Shown: positions 8,070 to 17,157, numbered from the stretch's first letter. The stretch is 64,000 nucleotides of DNA from Curtobacterium salicis (GCF_011759505.1 NZ_JAAOYO010000002.1:1-64000); one strand, 5' to 3'. Numbers and translations are program-made. The notes: generated by a model from the sequence alone, not told the origin.

Positions 8070-8651
8070 ATGCCGAAGCCGAGTCTCCGAGACGCCATCG
8101 TCGACGCCGCCGTCAGCGAGTTCCACCAGCACGGCTACGCCGGGGCCGGGGTCGCGGGCATCGCCGCCGCCGCGGGGGCGCCGAAGGGCTCGTTCTACAA
8201 CCACTTCCGCTCGAAGGCCGACCTGGCCGTCGCCGCCGCCGACCGCTTCGTCGCGGGCAACGGCGGCGAACTCCTCGACGACCCGTCCGTGCCCCGCGCG
8301 CTCGACCGGATCGACGGCCAGTTCGCGTTCCTCGGCTCAAGGCTCGAGGAGATGGGCGTGGTCCGCGGGTGTCTGCTCGGGAACCTGGCGGCCGACACCG
8401 CCGGCGACGAACCGACCGTCGCCGCCCACGTCGAGGGCATCTTCGCCGGGTGGGCGGCACGGCTCGAGGCGCTCATCCGCAGCGCGCAGGACCAGGGGGA
8501 CGTTCCGCAGTCGGTCGACGCCGACGTCACCGCCGACCTGCTCGTCGCACTCTGGGAAGGGGTGGCACTCCGCGCCAAGGTGCACGGGGACGGTGCCGCA
8601 GCACGACGGCAGCTCGAGGTCGGGGTACGGCGCTTGCTCGGGCTGCCCTGA
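8070..8651 (+). CDS. TetR/AcrR family transcriptional regulator
   Basis: 193-residue repressor. The N-terminal helix-turn-helix (about 8-55) shows GVAGIAAAAGAPKGSFYNHFRSKADL, typical of the TetR family. The C-terminal ligand domain holds GCLLGNLAADTA, seen in TetR proteins near oxidoreductases (TetR_C_6/LmrA-like group). The ATG at 8070 has GGGAGGATC upstream. It is divergent from the SDR gene and probably represses both genes through the palindrome at 8016-8027. The marR-like gene follows after 21 bp, so co-transcription is likely. Confidence 0.88.
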   Translation: MPKPSLRDAIVDAAVSEFHQHGYAGAGVAGIAAAAGAPKGSFYNHFRSKADLAVAAADRFVAGNGGELLDDPSVPRALDRIDGQFAFLGSRLEEMGVVRGCLLGNLAADTAGDEPTVAAHVEGIFAGWAARLEALIRSAQDQGDVPQSVDADVTADLLVALWEGVALRAKVHGDGAAARRQLEVGVRRLLGLP

Positions 8652-8672
8652 CCAGCGGGGCAGGATGGTGGC

Positions 8673-9137
8673 ATGACTGCTGCACCCGACGCGGGGATCG
8701 ACGAGCTGCTCGCAGCCTCGCGCGGACTCCTCGGAGTCGTCGCCCGGTCCCTGGCCCCGGCGCTCGAGGACGTCACCGTCCCGCAGTTCCGGCTCATCGT
8801 CCTGGTCACGACCCTCGGCCCCACCCGCTCCGGTGACCTGGCGGAACGGCTCGCCGTCGGGCCGTCCACGCTCACGCGGAACGTCGACCGACTCGTGACG
8901 GACGGCTGGGTTGAGCGACTGCCCAGCGCCGAGAGCCGCCGCGAGGTGCTCGTCGGCGCCACCGACCGAGGACGCGCCATGGTCGCCGACGTCATGGAAC
9001 GCCGCCGGGTCGAGATCGTCGGACTGCTCGAGACGATCCCCGAGGACGAACGCGCCCGCGTCTTCGCCGGCGCCGCGGTCCTCCGCCGGGCCATGCACGA
9101 GCCGCTGCTCGAGGAGATCTCCGCGTTCGGAGGCTGA
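8673..9137 (+). CDS. MarR family transcriptional regulator
   Basis: 154-residue winged-helix regulator. The recognition region TRSGDLAERLAVGPSTLTRNVDRLVTDGWVERLPS (about 50-85) and the wing with ESRREVLVGATDRG are typical of MarR proteins, which act as dimers on palindromic operators and respond to phenolic or oxidative signals. It sits 21 bp downstream of the TetR gene on the same strand. No dedicated target gene is adjacent, since the next gene is convergent. Confidence 0.85.
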   Translation: MTAAPDAGIDELLAASRGLLGVVARSLAPALEDVTVPQFRLIVLVTTLGPTRSGDLAERLAVGPSTLTRNVDRLVTDGWVERLPSAESRREVLVGATDRGRAMVADVMERRRVEIVGLLETIPEDERARVFAGAAVLRRAMHEPLLEEISAFGG

Positions 9138-9188
9138 GGCCAGCCCGACCGAGCCGACGGCAACGATGCCGACGGAGACCGGCGCTGG

Positions 9189-9815
9189 TCAGTGCAGGCG
9201 GGCCTTCTCGCGTGCCGCACGCGAACGAGCCTCGAGCCGGGCCGCCTTCTCCCGACGCCGCTGCAGCGTCGGGTCGTACCGCCGACGGAGCACCACGGCC
9301 GGGATGCCGACCCCGAGGAAGACCACACTGCCGATGGCCACCCCGACCGACAGGTGCAGCTGGCGGACGGCCCGGTCACGATCTGCGTCCGACGCCGGAA
9401 CGACGGAGTCGAGGTCGCCTGGGTCGACGAGCACCGCGAACCGCTGCCCACGGTGGAAGGCGTCCTCGTCCTTCGACGAGTACCGCTCGAGCTCGGTACG
9501 GCTGGTGCGGCCGTCGACGGTCTGCTGCGTCGTCGGGATCCACTCGTCCCAACTGCTGTGCCGACTGTGGTGGTGTTCCTTCCGCACGCTCACCACCTCG
9601 GCGGTGGTCCGCACCCCGATGCGGTGGAGTTCCGAGTTCTGGTCGTGGGTCCTGACCGCCGGGCCGAGTCCGAACAGCGTGACGAGGACGCCCAGCGCGC
9701 CGAGGTACACCAGCAGGTTCGGTAGGAACTGCCACACCCCGGCTCCGAAGCGACGCCGGGTGGGCCGCCGCTTCGCACGGTCCGCGTCCTGCCTCGGCGC
9801 CGCTGACCTCGTCAT
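9189..9815 (-). CDS. DUF3592-type membrane protein
   Basis: 208-residue protein with two predicted transmembrane helices (about 29-52 and 152-175) flanking an extracytoplasmic domain of about 100 residues with a histidine-rich stretch (HHHSRHSSWDEW). The phrase RFAVLVDPGDLDSVVP resembles the pattern of DUF3592 proteins. The C-terminus is strongly charged (QRRREKAARLEARSRAAREKARLH) and may form a helix. I chose the ATG at 9815 because GGGGGAG lies 4 nt upstream. Function is unknown. Confidence 0.65.
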   Translation of the reverse strand: MTRSAAPRQDADRAKRRPTRRRFGAGVWQFLPNLLVYLGALGVLVTLFGLGPAVRTHDQNSELHRIGVRTTAEVVSVRKEHHHSRHSSWDEWIPTTQQTVDGRTSRTELERYSSKDEDAFHRGQRFAVLVDPGDLDSVVPASDADRDRAVRQLHLSVGVAIGSVVFLGVGIPAVVLRRRYDPTLQRRREKAARLEARSRAAREKARLH

Positions 9816-9966
9816 GTGCTCCCCCTGTCCCCGCCGTCCATCCTGCCCACGTCGGCCGGTGGTGTCCGGACGGCCCGCCGCCACCGAGCGCGTCCCGGTC
9901 CGGACACGAACCGGGCAGTGACCGTCACACCGGAATGGACGACGCCGGAACGCGCTTCTCGCGTCC

Positions 9967-11205
9967 ATGACCTCACCAGCGGATCGACACGGATGGCTCA
10001 GCGTCCTGTCGGTCGCCCTCGGCTCGTTCGTCCTCGTGCTCTCGGAGTTCCTGCCCATCGGGCTCCTGCCCGCGATCGCCGACGACCTGCACGTCGGCAT
10101 CGGCACGGCCGGCCTCATGGTCGTCTTCACGGGCCTCACCGGCGCGGTCGCCGCCCCGGTCGTCACCGTCGCCACCTCACGCCTGGACCGTCGGATCGTG
10201 TTGCTCGCCCTGACCGTCCTGCTCGTGGTGGCGGACGCCCTGGCGGCCCTGGCACCGAGCTTCTGGGTCCTCCTGGTCGCGCGCATGCTGCTCGGGGTCG
10301 GCATCGGCGGCTTCTGGGCCATCGGCGCCGGCATCGCGGGCCGTCTGGTCACCCCGGCCTCCGTCATCCGTGCCACCTCGCTGATCACGGCCGGCGTCTC
10401 GGTGGCGACCGTGGTGAGCCTGCCGCTCGGGGCGTTCGTGTCGTCGCTCGCCAGTTGGCGGCTGGCGTTCGTCGTCGGCGGCGCGCTCGGCGTGGTCGCC
10501 CTCGTGCTGCAGCTCGCGATGCTGCCGAGCATCCCGTCGGTGCAGCGGGTGCGCTTCCGGACCCTCGGCGGACTACTCCGGGTGCAGCGCGCCCGTGTCG
10601 GACTCATCGCGACGGCGTTCCTCTTCGTCGCGCAGTTCGCCGCGTACACCTACGTCGCGCCGTACCTGCAGGAGTCGGTCCGCGTCGGCCCGGACACCGT
10701 CACGCTGGCGCTGCTCGTCTTCGGCGTCGCCGGCATCGCGGGGAACTTCGTCGCGGGCGTGACGCTGAGCCGGAACGTCATCGGCACCATCGGGGTGTCG
10801 AAGGTCGTCCTCGCCGCGGCCGTCGTCATGCTGCCCTTCGCCGCGCACTCGGTCGTCGGGGTGTTCGCCCTGCTGGTCGTGTGGGGCTTCGTCTGGGGTG
10901 CTCTGCCGCTCGGGACCCAGACGTGGATGTCGACCGCGTCCCCCGGGGGTTCGGAGAGCGGGCTGGCCCTGTTCGTCACGACCATCCAGTTGGCGATCGC
11001 GGCCGGCTCCGTGGTCGGCGGCCTGGCCGTGACGGGCTTCGGACTCGCCGCCGACTTCTGGTTCGCCGGAGCCGTCGCGGTCATCGGAGCGGTCGTGCTC
11101 CTGTCGCTCGGCTCACGACGGTCGAGCGCTGTCCCCATCGAGGACGCCCCGTCACCCGCCGGGCCCGTCCCGACCGGCCCGGTCGTCACCGCGGCGGTGG
11201 ACTGA
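9967..11205 (+). CDS. MFS drug/nucleoside-type efflux transporter (DHA1 family)
   Basis: 412-residue, 12-helix major facilitator. The opening segment SEFLPIGLLPAIADDLHVGIGTAG and the helix 4-5 region RMLLGVGIGGFWAIGAGIAGRLV closely resemble the NepI/AraJ/YdhP branch of DHA1 exporters, which export purine nucleosides, arabinose-like compounds or drugs. The substrate cannot be fixed from sequence. A Pro-rich tail of about 25 residues follows helix 12. The ATG at 9967 lacks a convincing Shine-Dalgarno sequence. The gene ends before a strong bidirectional hairpin. Confidence 0.85.
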   Translation: MTSPADRHGWLSVLSVALGSFVLVLSEFLPIGLLPAIADDLHVGIGTAGLMVVFTGLTGAVAAPVVTVATSRLDRRIVLLALTVLLVVADALAALAPSFWVLLVARMLLGVGIGGFWAIGAGIAGRLVTPASVIRATSLITAGVSVATVVSLPLGAFVSSLASWRLAFVVGGALGVVALVLQLAMLPSIPSVQRVRFRTLGGLLRVQRARVGLIATAFLFVAQFAAYTYVAPYLQESVRVGPDTVTLALLVFGVAGIAGNFVAGVTLSRNVIGTIGVSKVVLAAAVVMLPFAAHSVVGVFALLVVWGFVWGALPLGTQTWMSTASPGGSESGLALFVTTIQLAIAAGSVVGGLAVTGFGLAADFWFAGAVAVIGAVVLLSLGSRRSSAVPIEDAPSPAGPVPTGPVVTAAVD

Positions 11206-11226
11206 CCGGGTCCTCACCGACGCGGT

Positions 11227-11274
11227 GGCGGACGGGAGGCACGCAGCAGTCGCGTGACGCGCCTCCCGTCCGCC
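11227..11274. terminator. bidirectional terminator built from the GGACGGGAGGC word
   Basis: Perfect 14-bp arms (11227-11240 and 11261-11274) with a 20-nt loop lie between the convergent MFS and glycosidase genes. Each arm is one copy of the dispersed GGACGGGAGGC word in opposite orientation. Confidence 0.7.
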
Positions 11275-11278
11275 TGCG

Positions 11279-12589
11279 CTACGGACGGGCGACGATGGTC
11301 GCCGTCGCGACGGCGCGGAACGCCGCCGCCGCCGCGGTCTCGACCCGGTCGAGGGAGCCGTCCGCCCGCTCCTCCAACCGGACCAGTCCCATCCGCCGGA
11401 GGAACGGCTCCTTCGGTCCGCCGGCCTGCTGGCGGGCCGCGAGGACCTCGGGTGCGACCGCGAACTCCTCGACGTTCACCCCGCCGGAGGCGTAGGACCA
11501 GTCGACGAAGTCGAAGACCGGCCACCACGTCCACCCGCGGACGTCGACGCCGGAACCGGCGAGCGCCGCGACCGCTGCGGACGAGTCCTGCACCCATCGG
11601 GAGCGGAGGTCGTCGTCGCCTTCGATCGAGGTCTCGGTGACGAGCATCGGCAGTCCGTAGCGGTCGGCGAAGCCGGTCAGTGATTCGACGAGTCCGGTCG
11701 TCCACCGGTCGTGGGCGTGCTGCACGGTGCCGTCCGGGCCGGGTTCGAGCCGTCGTGGTGACAGGTCGGGGTAGTAGTTCACCCCGAGCAGGTCGAGTGT
11801 GACGGCGCCGTCGACCAGCGCGGCGAGCCCGGCCTCGGTCGCACCGTGCTCGAGCAGCCACCGGTACGAGCGGTGGTCGGGGTCGACGCGTCCGAGCGCG
11901 AGGTCGGTCGGGACGGTGCCGAGTTCGGTGAGGAGCGCTGCCTCGGCGCCGAGCCCGGGGTCGGTGGTGCTGTACATCGACGTGGCCTCGACGTGCACGA
12001 TCGTCGCGTCGGGGTTGGCGGACCGGACGGCGGTGACGCTCTGCTGCATGCCGCGGGCGATGCCGAGGACGACCGCGGTCCAGCCGTCCCACCCGGTCAG
12101 GGCCGGTGGCCACACCCCGCGGAGCCCCGCGAAGGACGCGGTGGTGATCGGCTCGTTGAGCGGGGTGACGTGGTCGACGACGCCGGCGTACCGGGCGGCG
12201 AAGGCACCGGCGAACGACGCGATCGCCCCGGGGTAGGCGGGGTCGGCGAAGGAGTCGTCGAGCCAGGTCGGGGTGCCGTAGTGCACCAGGTCGGCGATCA
12301 CGGTGAGTCCGATCCCGGCCGCGTACGCCAGGCGTTCGTCGAGGACGGCCCAGTCGAACACCCCGGGTGCCAGGTGCACCCGCGGCCAGTCGACCCCGTA
12401 CCGCAGTGCGGTCGCGCCGAGGGAGCGGACGAGGTCCAGGTCCGAGCGCCAGGCGGTGTCGTGTCCGGTGAGCTCGTGCTCGTCGAGCGGTGCCATCGCG
12501 AAGCGTTCCGGTGGGTGCACGCATGTGTCCTCGATGCCGGCGATCCAGGTGAAGCTGCCGGCGGGGAAGGCTCCGCCCGGGGCCGTCAC
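11279..12589 (-). CDS. family 1-type glycoside hydrolase (clan GH-A)
   Basis: 436-residue TIM-barrel glycosidase, predicted cytoplasmic. The acid/base motif is TPLNEP with E146, and the probable nucleophile is E319 in LVTETS, where typical GH1 enzymes have TENG. Retaining beta-glycosidase activity is the family expectation. The sugar may be arabinose- or galactose-containing, given the neighbouring GH54 enzyme. The GTG at 12589 overlaps the malG-like stop by 4 nt (GTGA), so it is the last gene of the binding-protein/permease operon and likely acts on the imported oligosaccharide. Exact family placement is uncertain. Confidence 0.75.
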   Translation of the reverse strand: MTAPGGAFPAGSFTWIAGIEDTCVHPPERFAMAPLDEHELTGHDTAWRSDLDLVRSLGATALRYGVDWPRVHLAPGVFDWAVLDERLAYAAGIGLTVIADLVHYGTPTWLDDSFADPAYPGAIASFAGAFAARYAGVVDHVTPLNEPITTASFAGLRGVWPPALTGWDGWTAVVLGIARGMQQSVTAVRSANPDATIVHVEATSMYSTTDPGLGAEAALLTELGTVPTDLALGRVDPDHRSYRWLLEHGATEAGLAALVDGAVTLDLLGVNYYPDLSPRRLEPGPDGTVQHAHDRWTTGLVESLTGFADRYGLPMLVTETSIEGDDDLRSRWVQDSSAAVAALAGSGVDVRGWTWWPVFDFVDWSYASGGVNVEEFAVAPEVLAARQQAGGPKEPFLRRMGLVRLEERADGSLDRVETAAAAAFRAVATATIVARP

Positions 12590-13512
12590 TTCAGCCCCGT
12601 GGTGGCGACGCCGGCGACGAAGTACTTCTGGGCGAAGAAGAACCCGAGGGCGATGGGCACGAGCGAGATCACGGCGCCGGCGAGCAGCACGGCGTGGTCG
12701 GTGACGTGCGCTCCCCCGAACAGCGTCAGTCCGGCGGGTAGCGTCAGCATGTCGTTCGACGTGGTGACGACGAGTGGCCAGAGCAGGTCGTTCCAGAGCG
12801 CCATGCCGTTGAGGACGGCGACCGTGGCGATGGCCGGTTTCGCCAGCGGCAGGATCACCTGCCAGTAGATCCGCCAGTGTCCGGCGCCGTCGATGCGCGC
12901 GGCCTCGTCGAGTTCGACGGGGATGTCGATGAAGAACTGGCGGAACAGGAAGATGCCGAACGCGCTGGTCGCCCGCGGGATGATGAGCCCCTGGTAGGTG
13001 TTCAGCCACCCCAGGTGGAACAGCTCCACGAACACCGGGATGAGCGTCACCTGGAACGGCACCATCAGGGTCGCGATGACCAGCACGAACGCCACGTTCC
13101 GGCCGACGAAGCGCATCCGGGCCAGGGCGTAGGCGCACATCGAGTCGAATAGCAGCGTCAGCACCGTGGTGACGATGGTGAACAGGAACGAGTTCGCCAG
13201 CAGGCGCAGGAACGGCAGCTGCTGCCAGACCCCGACGTAGCCGTGCAGTGTGGCACGCGTCGGGAACAGGCTGGCCGGGTGGCCGAACAGGTCGGCCTCG
13301 GACCGGAACGACCCGCTGACCATCCAGATGAACGGCACGAGCACGAAGACGAGCCCGATGCCGAGGTACACCCACTTCAGGACGGACCCGGTGCGCGCGG
13401 TGCCGGTGCCCCGGTCGCGGCCACGGCCGGTGGGCCGACGGCCCGGTGTCGGACGGGAGGCACGGGGCGGTTCCGTCACGGACGGTCGCCCGACGCGCGC
13501 ATCAGTCGACAT
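12586..13512 (-). CDS. carbohydrate ABC transporter permease (MalG family)
   Basis: 308-residue inner-membrane permease with six predicted helices and the EAA loop ELDEAARIDGAGHWRIYWQV (about residues 200-220) that contacts the ATPase. Its N-terminal 40 residues are basic and disordered and include one copy of the GACGGGAGGC word (13452-13461). It overlaps the upstream permease stop by 11 nt and pairs with it. No ATPase gene is present, as in many actinobacterial sugar importers that share one MsiK-type ATPase encoded elsewhere. Confidence 0.92.
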   Translation of the reverse strand: MSTDARVGRPSVTEPPRASRPTPGRRPTGRGRDRGTGTARTGSVLKWVYLGIGLVFVLVPFIWMVSGSFRSEADLFGHPASLFPTRATLHGYVGVWQQLPFLRLLANSFLFTIVTTVLTLLFDSMCAYALARMRFVGRNVAFVLVIATLMVPFQVTLIPVFVELFHLGWLNTYQGLIIPRATSAFGIFLFRQFFIDIPVELDEAARIDGAGHWRIYWQVILPLAKPAIATVAVLNGMALWNDLLWPLVVTTSNDMLTLPAGLTLFGGAHVTDHAVLLAGAVISLVPIALGFFFAQKYFVAGVATTGLK

Positions 13513-14461
13513 CGTCGTACCGGAAGAGCCGGAGCTGCAGGAGGGAGATGAGCATGATGATCACGAAGAGGACCCAGGAGATCGCCGACGCGTAGCCGGT
13601 CTGGTAGTTGACGAACCCGTCGCGGTAGAGCAGGTTCACGAGCGTGTCCGTGTGGAAGACCGGGCCGCCGCCGGTCATGACGTACACGAGGTCGAAGACC
13701 TGGAACGACTGGATCGTCAGGATCATCGAGGTGAAGAGCATGGTCGGACGGATGCTCGGCAGGGTGATCCCCCAGATGGTCTGCCACGTGTTCGCACCGT
13801 CGAGGCGTGCTGCTTCGTAGCGCTCGGCCGGCACGCCCTTGAGTCCGGCGACGAACAGGATCATCGCGAAGCCGATGCTCTTCCACACCGAGACGAAGAC
13901 GATCGTCGGCAGGGCCAGGGACGTCGACTGCAGCCAGGCGACGCTCGGCAGCCCGAGGGCCGCGGTGATGCCGCCGACCAGGCCGATGTCCGGGTCGAGC
14001 AGGAACTTCCAGACCAGGCCGATCGTCACCAGGGACACGATCGTCGGGAAGAAGAACACCGAGCGGACGATCCGGTTCGCCAGGGTGTCCCGCTGGAGCA
14101 GCAGCGCGGCGATGAAGCCGAAGACCACCAGGAGCACGACCGAGACGACCGTGAACTCGAGTGTGATCCGCAGCGCGTTCCAGAACTGTCCGTCGTGGAA
14201 CAGCGTGACGTAGTTGCCGAAGCCGACGAACGGCTGGGTGGCCGCACCGACGGTCCAGTCGAAGAACGAGTAGTACAGCGACCGCAGGATCGGGAAGACC
14301 ACGAAGGCGCCGAGGATGAGCAGCGACGGGGCCATGAAGAGCCAGGCGGGCTGGAACCGGCGGGTGCGGACCCGGGTGGGGCGGGCCTCCCGTCCGTCCG
14401 GGGCGGAGGCCCCGCCACGCGGGGCGCGTGGCGGGGCCGAACCGGTGAGCTGGTCGGTCAC
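13502..14461 (-). CDS. carbohydrate ABC transporter permease (MalF family)
   Basis: 319-residue permease with six predicted helices beginning at AWLFMAPSLLILGAFVVFPI. The EAA-loop is VPAERYEAARLDGANTWQTIW. The GTG start at 14461 gives a 4-nt GTGA overlap with the stop of the binding-protein gene, typical translational coupling. The disordered N-terminal 40 residues (GGASAPDGREARPTR) carry a copy of the dispersed word (14385-14394). It forms the heterodimeric channel with the MalG-type product. Confidence 0.92.
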   Translation of the reverse strand: MTDQLTGSAPPRAPRGGASAPDGREARPTRVRTRRFQPAWLFMAPSLLILGAFVVFPILRSLYYSFFDWTVGAATQPFVGFGNYVTLFHDGQFWNALRITLEFTVVSVVLLVVFGFIAALLLQRDTLANRIVRSVFFFPTIVSLVTIGLVWKFLLDPDIGLVGGITAALGLPSVAWLQSTSLALPTIVFVSVWKSIGFAMILFVAGLKGVPAERYEAARLDGANTWQTIWGITLPSIRPTMLFTSMILTIQSFQVFDLVYVMTGGGPVFHTDTLVNLLYRDGFVNYQTGYASAISWVLFVIIMLISLLQLRLFRYDDVD

Positions 14462-15720
14462 TTGCTGCAGCCTGTGAGGCCGTCGATCGCCTGGCCGGCG
14501 CTCTTCGTGGCGTCGGCGACGGACTTGCCGCGGGTGATCTCGCCGATGAGCGGGACGTACGCGTCGGAGTCGACCTTGGTGGCGTTCGTCACGTGCGGCA
14601 GGTACAGGCGCGCGTCCGGCACCTGGCTGGCGAAGACCGACACCGTGGGGTCGGCGGTGAGCTTCGCGTCGTCGGACAGGTCGGTGCGGAGCGGCGGGAA
14701 CCCGGTCTGCAGCGAGAACTTCTGCTGGGCGGTCTTCGACGTCCAGTACGCCAGGAACTGCTGCGCCTGCTTCGGGTAATTCGTCTTCGCGGAGATCGAC
14801 AGGGGTGCGATCGAGCCGAGCGTGCTCGACTTGCCGTCGACGCCGACCGGGACCTTCACGATGCCGAGGTCGATGCCGGCGTCCTTGTACCCGGAGGCTG
14901 CCCAGGGCCCGTTGATCTCCATCGCGGCCTTGCCGGCGGAGAAGAGCGAGTCCGCTTCGGCGCCGGTGAGGCCGACGGGGCTGACCTTGTCCTTCGCGAC
15001 CAGGTCGGCCCAGGTCGACAGGCTCTTCTGCCCGGCCGACGTCTGGACGACGCTGCAGCCCTTGCCGCTGACGATGTCGCCGCCCTCGAGCCACTGCAGG
15101 ACCGGCCACATCTGGATGGTCTGGTTGTCGGCGAGTGCGATGCCGTACTTGCCGCCGGTGGTGAGCTTCTTCGCGTCCGCTGCCATCTCCTGGACGGTCT
15201 TCGGCGGGTCGGTGATGCCGGCATCGGCGAAGAGCTTCTTGTTGTAGTACAGGCTCAGCGTGGCGAAGTTGGCGGGGACGCCGTAGAGCTTGCCGTCGTA
15301 GGTGAACTCCTCGACCGTGCCGGGGGCGAACGAGGCGGTGTTGATCTTGCCGCTGCCCTCGCCGGTGTCGGTGATGGGCAGGACGGTGCGGGTCTTCACG
15401 TACTGGGCGACGGCGTTCGGGTCGGACGAGACCGCGGCGACGTCCGGGCCCTGGCCGGTGAGCCATGCCGACGGCAGCTTCTGCTGGATCGTGTCCCAGG
15501 GCTGCACGGTCATGTCGACTTTGATGTCGGGGTGCGACTTCTCGAAGTCCTTGACGATGGTGGCGTAGCCCGGTCGGTCGCCGCCGGTGAACCCGGTCCA
15601 GAGCTTGAGGGTGACGGGGCCGTCCTGGGCGGCGTTGCCGCTGGCGGAACAACCGGTGAGGACCAGTGCCAGTGCTGCGGCACCGGAGACGACCGCGAGG
15701 GTCGTGCGTGCGTGCTTCAT
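14458..15720 (-). CDS. extracellular sugar-binding lipoprotein of an ABC importer
   Basis: 420-residue family 1 solute-binding protein. A type II signal peptide ends in the lipobox LTGC with C24. The mature part starts with KLWTGFTGGDRPGYATIVKDFEKSHPDIKV, typical of maltose/oligosaccharide-binding proteins. It captures a sugar outside the membrane and delivers it to the two permeases encoded next. A strong Shine-Dalgarno AAAGGAGCG precedes the ATG at 15720. From its genomic partners (GH1-like, GH54) an arabino-oligosaccharide is a reasonable guess. Confidence 0.92.
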   Translation of the reverse strand: MKHARTTLAVVSGAAALALVLTGCSASGNAAQDGPVTLKLWTGFTGGDRPGYATIVKDFEKSHPDIKVDMTVQPWDTIQQKLPSAWLTGQGPDVAAVSSDPNAVAQYVKTRTVLPITDTGEGSGKINTASFAPGTVEEFTYDGKLYGVPANFATLSLYYNKKLFADAGITDPPKTVQEMAADAKKLTTGGKYGIALADNQTIQMWPVLQWLEGGDIVSGKGCSVVQTSAGQKSLSTWADLVAKDKVSPVGLTGAEADSLFSAGKAAMEINGPWAASGYKDAGIDLGIVKVPVGVDGKSSTLGSIAPLSISAKTNYPKQAQQFLAYWTSKTAQQKFSLQTGFPPLRTDLSDDAKLTADPTVSVFASQVPDARLYLPHVTNATKVDSDAYVPLIGEITRGKSVADATKSAGQAIDGLTGCSK

Positions 15721-15846
15721 CGGGGAACGCTCCTTTGCGTTGCGGGTGCTGTGGGTCGTGCGGTCGTGCGGTGGTGCCGGGTCGTGCAGTCGTGCGGGTA
15801 CGTGCTGTGGGTGTTCGGTGTCGGGCGTCGTTCTGGTCAGCGGGGG
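15721..15846. other. G/T-rich repetitive spacer between lacI and the binding-protein gene
   Basis: The 126-bp gap consists largely of imperfect repeats of GTCGTGCGG and GTGCTGTGGGTG. No copy of the LacI-type operator found upstream of lacI is visible here, so the transporter operon may be read from the lacI promoter. Confidence 0.4.
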
Positions 15847-16920
15847 TCAGTGGGAGTGGGTGGGCCCGGGCGCGGCGGCCCGCTCGGGGTCGCAGCCGCA
15901 CGAACCGCGGAGGACCACCTCGACGCCGAGCTCGGTGTGGGCGCGGCCGCCGGGGCGCTGGTCGACCAGGTCGAACAGGCGCTCGGTCGCGATGCGCCCC
16001 ATCTCCTCGGCGGGGACCCGGATCGTGGTGATGCCGGGGGTGGTGACGCGGGCGAAGCCGAAGTCGTCGAACCCGACGACCGCGACGTCCCCCGGCACGC
16101 TGACGCCGGCCCGTCGGAGCACGGCGAGGCCGCCGACGGCCATGTCGTCGTTGGCGAACACGATGCCGTCGAACGGGAACCGCTCGTCACCGGTCCGCTC
16201 GCGGAGCACCTGCTCGACGGCGGCTGCGCCGGACTCCTCGGCCAGGTCGCCCTCGATCACGGCGACGTCGGTCAGGCCGTGCATCTCGGCAGCCCGGAGG
16301 AAGCCGTCGCGCCGGTCGATGCCGGTCTGGTGGTCGAGCGTCCCCGACACGTGCAGCAGGCGTCGGCGACCGTGCTCGGTCACGAGGTGTTCGACGAGCT
16401 GTTCCGTCGCCGCCACGTCGTCGATCCCGACGCTCACGGCGTCGGCGAGGTGCGGGTAGTTGCCGATCAGGACGACCGGCAGGCCGCTCGCGACGAGCCC
16501 CTCGACGTGGTGGTCGTCGATCGCGGCGCTGGTGACGATCGCGCCGTCGGCGGTCCGGGAGCGCATGACCCGCTCGTAGGCGACGCCGCCGTTCGAGGTG
16601 TCCGCGTTGGTCGAGACGATCACCTGGGCGTCGTGGGCGTTCGCGGCCGTGGACATCCCGGTGAGGACGTGCATGAAGTAGAGGTGGCCGAACACGTGCG
16701 CCGACGAGTTCGGCACGACCAGGGCGACGGCGTCCGCGCGCTGGCTGCGGAGGGCACGGCCGGCGGAGCTCGGGACGTAGCCCAGGTCCTCGGCGGCCTG
16801 CTTGACCGCGGCGCGGGTCTTCTCGCTGATGCGCTCGTGGCCGGAGAGCGCCATGCTCGCGGCGGCGGAGGTGACCCCGACCTTCGCGGCGACGTCCTTC
16901 AGGGTGACGGACTTCGGCAT
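15847..16920 (-). CDS. LacI family transcriptional regulator of the sugar locus
   Basis: 357-residue repressor. The N-terminal helix-turn-helix VTLKDVAAKVGVTSAAASMAL (5-25) and hinge helix (YVPSSAGRALRSQRAD) are typical, followed by a periplasmic-binding-protein-like effector domain (about 62-340). A cysteine pair GSCGC is near the C-terminus. Two candidate operators with a central CG lie upstream of its own start, and a third lies before the GH54 gene. The regulator therefore probably controls itself, the downstream importer operon and the arabinofuranosidase in response to a released sugar. Confidence 0.92.
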   Translation of the reverse strand: MPKSVTLKDVAAKVGVTSAAASMALSGHERISEKTRAAVKQAAEDLGYVPSSAGRALRSQRADAVALVVPNSSAHVFGHLYFMHVLTGMSTAANAHDAQVIVSTNADTSNGGVAYERVMRSRTADGAIVTSAAIDDHHVEGLVASGLPVVLIGNYPHLADAVSVGIDDVAATEQLVEHLVTEHGRRRLLHVSGTLDHQTGIDRRDGFLRAAEMHGLTDVAVIEGDLAEESGAAAVEQVLRERTGDERFPFDGIVFANDDMAVGGLAVLRRAGVSVPGDVAVVGFDDFGFARVTTPGITTIRVPAEEMGRIATERLFDLVDQRPGGRAHTELGVEVVLRGSCGCDPERAAAPGPTHSH

Positions 16921-16957
16921 GGTGTCGCCTCCTCGTCGTGGGCGTGGCCGGAGCCGA

Positions 16958-16975
16958 CGCTTTATCGATTAACTC
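16958..16975. promoter_or_regulatory. LacI-type operator 1
   Basis: CTTTATCGATTAACTC is centred on a CG step 38-55 bp upstream of the lacI start. It aligns with the site at 16994-17009 and with the site before the GH54 gene (consensus TTTAAWCGATTAAC), in line with the CG-centred palindromes used by LacI repressors. Confidence 0.65.
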
Positions 16976-16993
16976 TGTCGCCATCCTGCACCT

Positions 16994-17009
16994 GCTTAAT
17001 CGATGAAGC
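16994..17009. promoter_or_regulatory. LacI-type operator 2
   Basis: GCTTAATCGATGAAGC is a near-palindrome with 2 mismatched positions and the same CG-centred core as operator 1, which lies 33 bp away. The spacing of about three helical turns fits cooperative binding. Confidence 0.6.
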
Positions 17010-17157
17010 AAGCCCTGCTCCGTAATCCGCCACGCGGGCCGCCCGGGAGTCGCGGCCGAGCCTCGGCCACGCGGACACGATGCGGCCCGAGCGACGCGCA
17101 CGCTGTCCGCACAGCCGAGACTCGGCTGGGCGCGGGCCGGGTGACGGGCAGACGGAG
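17010..17157. other. upstream region between lacI operators and the GH54 terminator
   Basis: No gene is visible here. The segment holds a small inverted repeat (CAGCCGAG/CTCGGCTG, 17112-17128) and GC-rich sequence only. Confidence 0.4.

Noticed and set aside
8195..9451. 418-residue Ser/Arg-rich open frame
   Set aside because: Shadow of the tetR-like, marR-like and DUF3592 genes.
11279..16920. Missing ATPase taken as a broken transporter
   Set aside because: Many actinobacterial sugar importers share one ATPase encoded elsewhere, so its absence here is normal.
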